DNA of 64,000 nucleotides from Endozoicomonas sp. GU-1 (GTDB lineage Bacteria; Pseudomonadota; Gammaproteobacteria; Pseudomonadales; Endozoicomonadaceae): NCBI RefSeq assembly GCF_027366395.1, contig NZ_CP114771.1, positions 1,178,001 to 1,242,000 of the forward strand, read 5' to 3'. Shown piece by piece: positions 62,157 to 64,000 of this stretch (position 1 is its first letter; each line of letters starts with the position of its first letter). The notes under the pieces were generated by a model. It saw only the letters and a program-made list of their open reading frames with translations, ran no database searches and was not told where the DNA came from. The position numbers and the translations under genes were made by a program.

Positions 62157-64000
62157 ATGGATCACTCCGTTCACAACAAAATCGTTAACTTCATCTGGTC
62201 AATAGCCGACGACTGCCTTCGGGATGTTTATGTTCGAGGTAAGTACCGTGATGTGATCCTCCCGATGTTCGTCCTTCGTCGGCTTGACTGCCTGCTGGAA
62301 GAGACTAAAGAGAAGGTACAGGAAGAAGTAGCCTTTCAGATGGAAGAGTTTGGTGTTCCAGACCAAGATCCGGATGCTCTGCGTGAAGCTTCCGGGTATG
62401 TGTTCTACAACACCTCAGAACTTACCTTGAAGGATATGACCGGCAACCCATCCCAGTTGGTCAGTAACTTCAAGCATTATTTGGATAGTTTTTCTGAAAA
62501 TGTAAAGGAGATCATCCAGAAATTTGACCTGTACAACCAGATCAACAAACTGGCAGGAGCTGACAAGCTTCATGACGTGATTGAAAAGTTTGTCTCCCCA
62601 AACATCAATCTCAGCGCCAATCCAGCGAAAGACGCTGATGGTCGCACTTTGCCTGCTCTTACTAACCTTGGCATGGGCTATGTCTTTGAAGAGCTGATTC
62701 GTAAGTTCAACGAAGAGAACAACGAAGAGGCTGGTGAGCACTTTACTCCTCGTGAAGTGATCAAGCTGATGACTCACTTCTTGTTTCTGGAAGTAAAAGA
62801 CCAGCTTCCACCGGTTATCACCATTTATGACCCAGCTTGCGGTTCTGGCGGTATGCTCACAGAATCCCAGAACTTCATCAAAGACCCGGAAGGGCAAATC
62901 GCTTCAAAATCGGCAGTGCATCTCTATGGCAAAGAGATCAATGGTGAGACCTATGCCATCTGTAAATCCGATATGATGATCAAGGGCAACAACCCGGAAA
63001 ATATCCGGTTTGGCTCTACCATTGCCAGTAACGAGTTTGAAGGAACCCGCTTTGACTTTGCTCTTTCCAATCCTCCATATGGTAAAAGCTGGAGTACTGA
63101 GCAGAAGTTTGTGGTTGAGGGTAAAGAAATCCTTCAACCTCGCTTTGAAGTAAACCTGCCTGATTTCAAAGGAATCCACAGCTTTCAGAAAGCCACACCC
63201 TCTTCATCTGATGGACAACTTTTGTTCCTGATGGAAATGGTGGACAAAATGAAGACCGTTGGTCAAAACAACATGGGGGCTCGTGTTGCTTCCGTTCATA
63301 ACGGTTCCTCTTTGTTTACTGGTCAAGCAGGCAGTGGTGAGAGCAATATTCGTCGCTACATTGTTGAGAATGACTTTCTGGAAGCCATTATCCAACTACC
63401 GAACAATCTGTTCTATAACACTGGAATCACCACCTATATCTGGATTCTGAACAACAATAAGCCTGACCACCGTAAGGGCAAAGTCCAGCTACTTAACGCT
63501 CAAAACATGTACCAAAAGCTTCGTAAGAATTATGGTGATAAAAACTGTGAGTTGACCGACGACCATATTGATGAGTTGACCAAGCTCTACCATAAAATGG
63601 CCGGGGCTGATGAAAGCGATATTACCAAAGTCTTCGATAACAAAGATTTTGGCTACTACAAGGTTACGGTTGAGCGCCCGCTACGTAAATCTGCCCAGTT
63701 TACTGAAGAGCGTGTGAGTGAGCTTCGCTTCTTCCCGGCACTGCGGGATGAAATGAAGTGGATCTACCAAGAGTTTGGTGATGCTGTCTATGGCAACGAC
63801 ACCCTCATGGAACACCGACAAGCCATTATCCAGCACTTTGAAGATCAGGGTGAAAACCTGACCAAGAAAAACAGAGATAAGTTGTTGGCACAAAAGACAT
63901 GGGATGACCAGAAAAAACTGATCAACGCTGCCCAGCAACTGATGGCAAAGATGGGGTCAGAGCAAACGAACGACTTCAACCAGTTCAAGGATGAGTTCAA
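62157..64000 (+). CDS. hsdM: Type I restriction-modification system methylase subunit (partial)
   Basis: Open to the window end (614 codons so far, 3' end missing). ATG 62157 (MDHSVHNKIVNFIWSIADDC) has AGG five bases upstream and matches the usual start of this HsdM group; an in-frame ATG at 62103 is less likely. The N-terminal helical HsdM_N domain is followed by the N6-adenine methylase core: motif I TIYDPACGSGGM, motif IV LSNPPYGKSW, with GEHFTPREVIKLM before it. HsdM methylates adenine and, with HsdS and HsdR, forms the restriction complex; those genes should follow to the right. Cargo of the dusA island. Confidence 0.93.
   Translation, partial: MDHSVHNKIVNFIWSIADDCLRDVYVRGKYRDVILPMFVLRRLDCLLEETKEKVQEEVAFQMEEFGVPDQDPDALREASGYVFYNTSELTLKDMTGNPSQLVSNFKHYLDSFSENVKEIIQKFDLYNQINKLAGADKLHDVIEKFVSPNINLSANPAKDADGRTLPALTNLGMGYVFEELIRKFNEENNEEAGEHFTPREVIKLMTHFLFLEVKDQLPPVITIYDPACGSGGMLTESQNFIKDPEGQIASKSAVHLYGKEINGETYAICKSDMMIKGNNPENIRFGSTIASNEFEGTRFDFALSNPPYGKSWSTEQKFVVEGKEILQPRFEVNLPDFKGIHSFQKATPSSSDGQLLFLMEMVDKMKTVGQNNMGARVASVHNGSSLFTGQAGSGESNIRRYIVENDFLEAIIQLPNNLFYNTGITTYIWILNNNKPDHRKGKVQLLNAQNMYQKLRKNYGDKNCELTDDHIDELTKLYHKMAGADESDITKVFDNKDFGYYKVTVERPLRKSAQFTEERVSELRFFPALRDEMKWIYQEFGDAVYGNDTLMEHRQAIIQHFEDQGENLTKKNRDKLLAQKTWDDQKKLINAAQQLMAKMGSEQTNDFNQFKDEF

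Overview
The window looks like a chromosome segment of a gammaproteobacterium, probably a host-associated member of the Endozoicomonadaceae/Oceanospirillales. This is inference. It rests on an rssBC pair, a PA4780-type RIO kinase, LolD, MlaA, a galETK operon and dusA of ordinary gammaproteobacterial type, set among many large eukaryotic-style or repeat-rich genes of the kind seen in animal-associated marine bacteria.

Layout. 1-4.2 kb: remains of a prophage tail module (tape-measure C-terminus, two tail genes, an inverted decayed copy of one of them), interrupted by a reversed cargo gene and an IS4-type transposase. 4.2-10.1 kb: accessory genes, comprising an F-box-like protein and an array of proteins with basic C-terminal repeats, ending at tRNA-Arg(ACG). 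10.3-17.9 kb: housekeeping genes (ung, a secreted Ppx/GppA-like protein, a TetR regulator, lysS, prfB with its programmed frameshift, a 280-bp hairpin element, glk). 18-31.9 kb: a second accessory block with a Cys/Gly-rich membrane protein, a 1.15-kaa repeat protein ending in a nucleotidyltransferase-like domain, and four tandem ~775-aa paralogues. 32-48 kb: mostly core genes (queuosine-precursor transporter, SDR, RIO kinase, MFS, lolD and a frameshifted lolC, AraC regulator with galETK), plus small accessory genes at 38-39.4 and 41.9-42.8 kb. 47.8-54 kb: a psd remnant and two large coiled-coil proteins beside short dispersed repeats. 54.4-59.2 kb: BASS transporter, mlaA, rssBC, dusA. 59.3 kb to the end: an island next to the dusA start with an integrase, a broken PrtN-like regulator, two unknown genes and a type I restriction-modification hsdM running off the window.

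The most interesting pattern is regulatory. At least nine accessory genes in separate blocks are preceded by the same two-box promoter: GGAACTT or a one- or two-base variant, exactly 16 bases, then TCTTAA or a variant. This resembles sigma-E/ECF promoters. Six copies in the left array also share a leader with no Shine-Dalgarno, 32-33 nt from the -10 box to the ATG, ending in AATTCAATG or a close variant. This points to a co-regulated set of probable secreted, host-directed proteins. Supporting hints include bipartite NLS-like stretches and a conserved Cys-His-Asp set in the four tandem paralogues, an F-box-like segment, and a PPxY motif reached through a dnaX-like A_AAA_AAG frameshift.

Caution: several genes, including the normally essential lysS and lolC, carry single-base indels, mostly at homopolymers. 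Some frame breaks may therefore be assembly errors rather than biology. No database search was possible; functions come from motifs and recalled family features.
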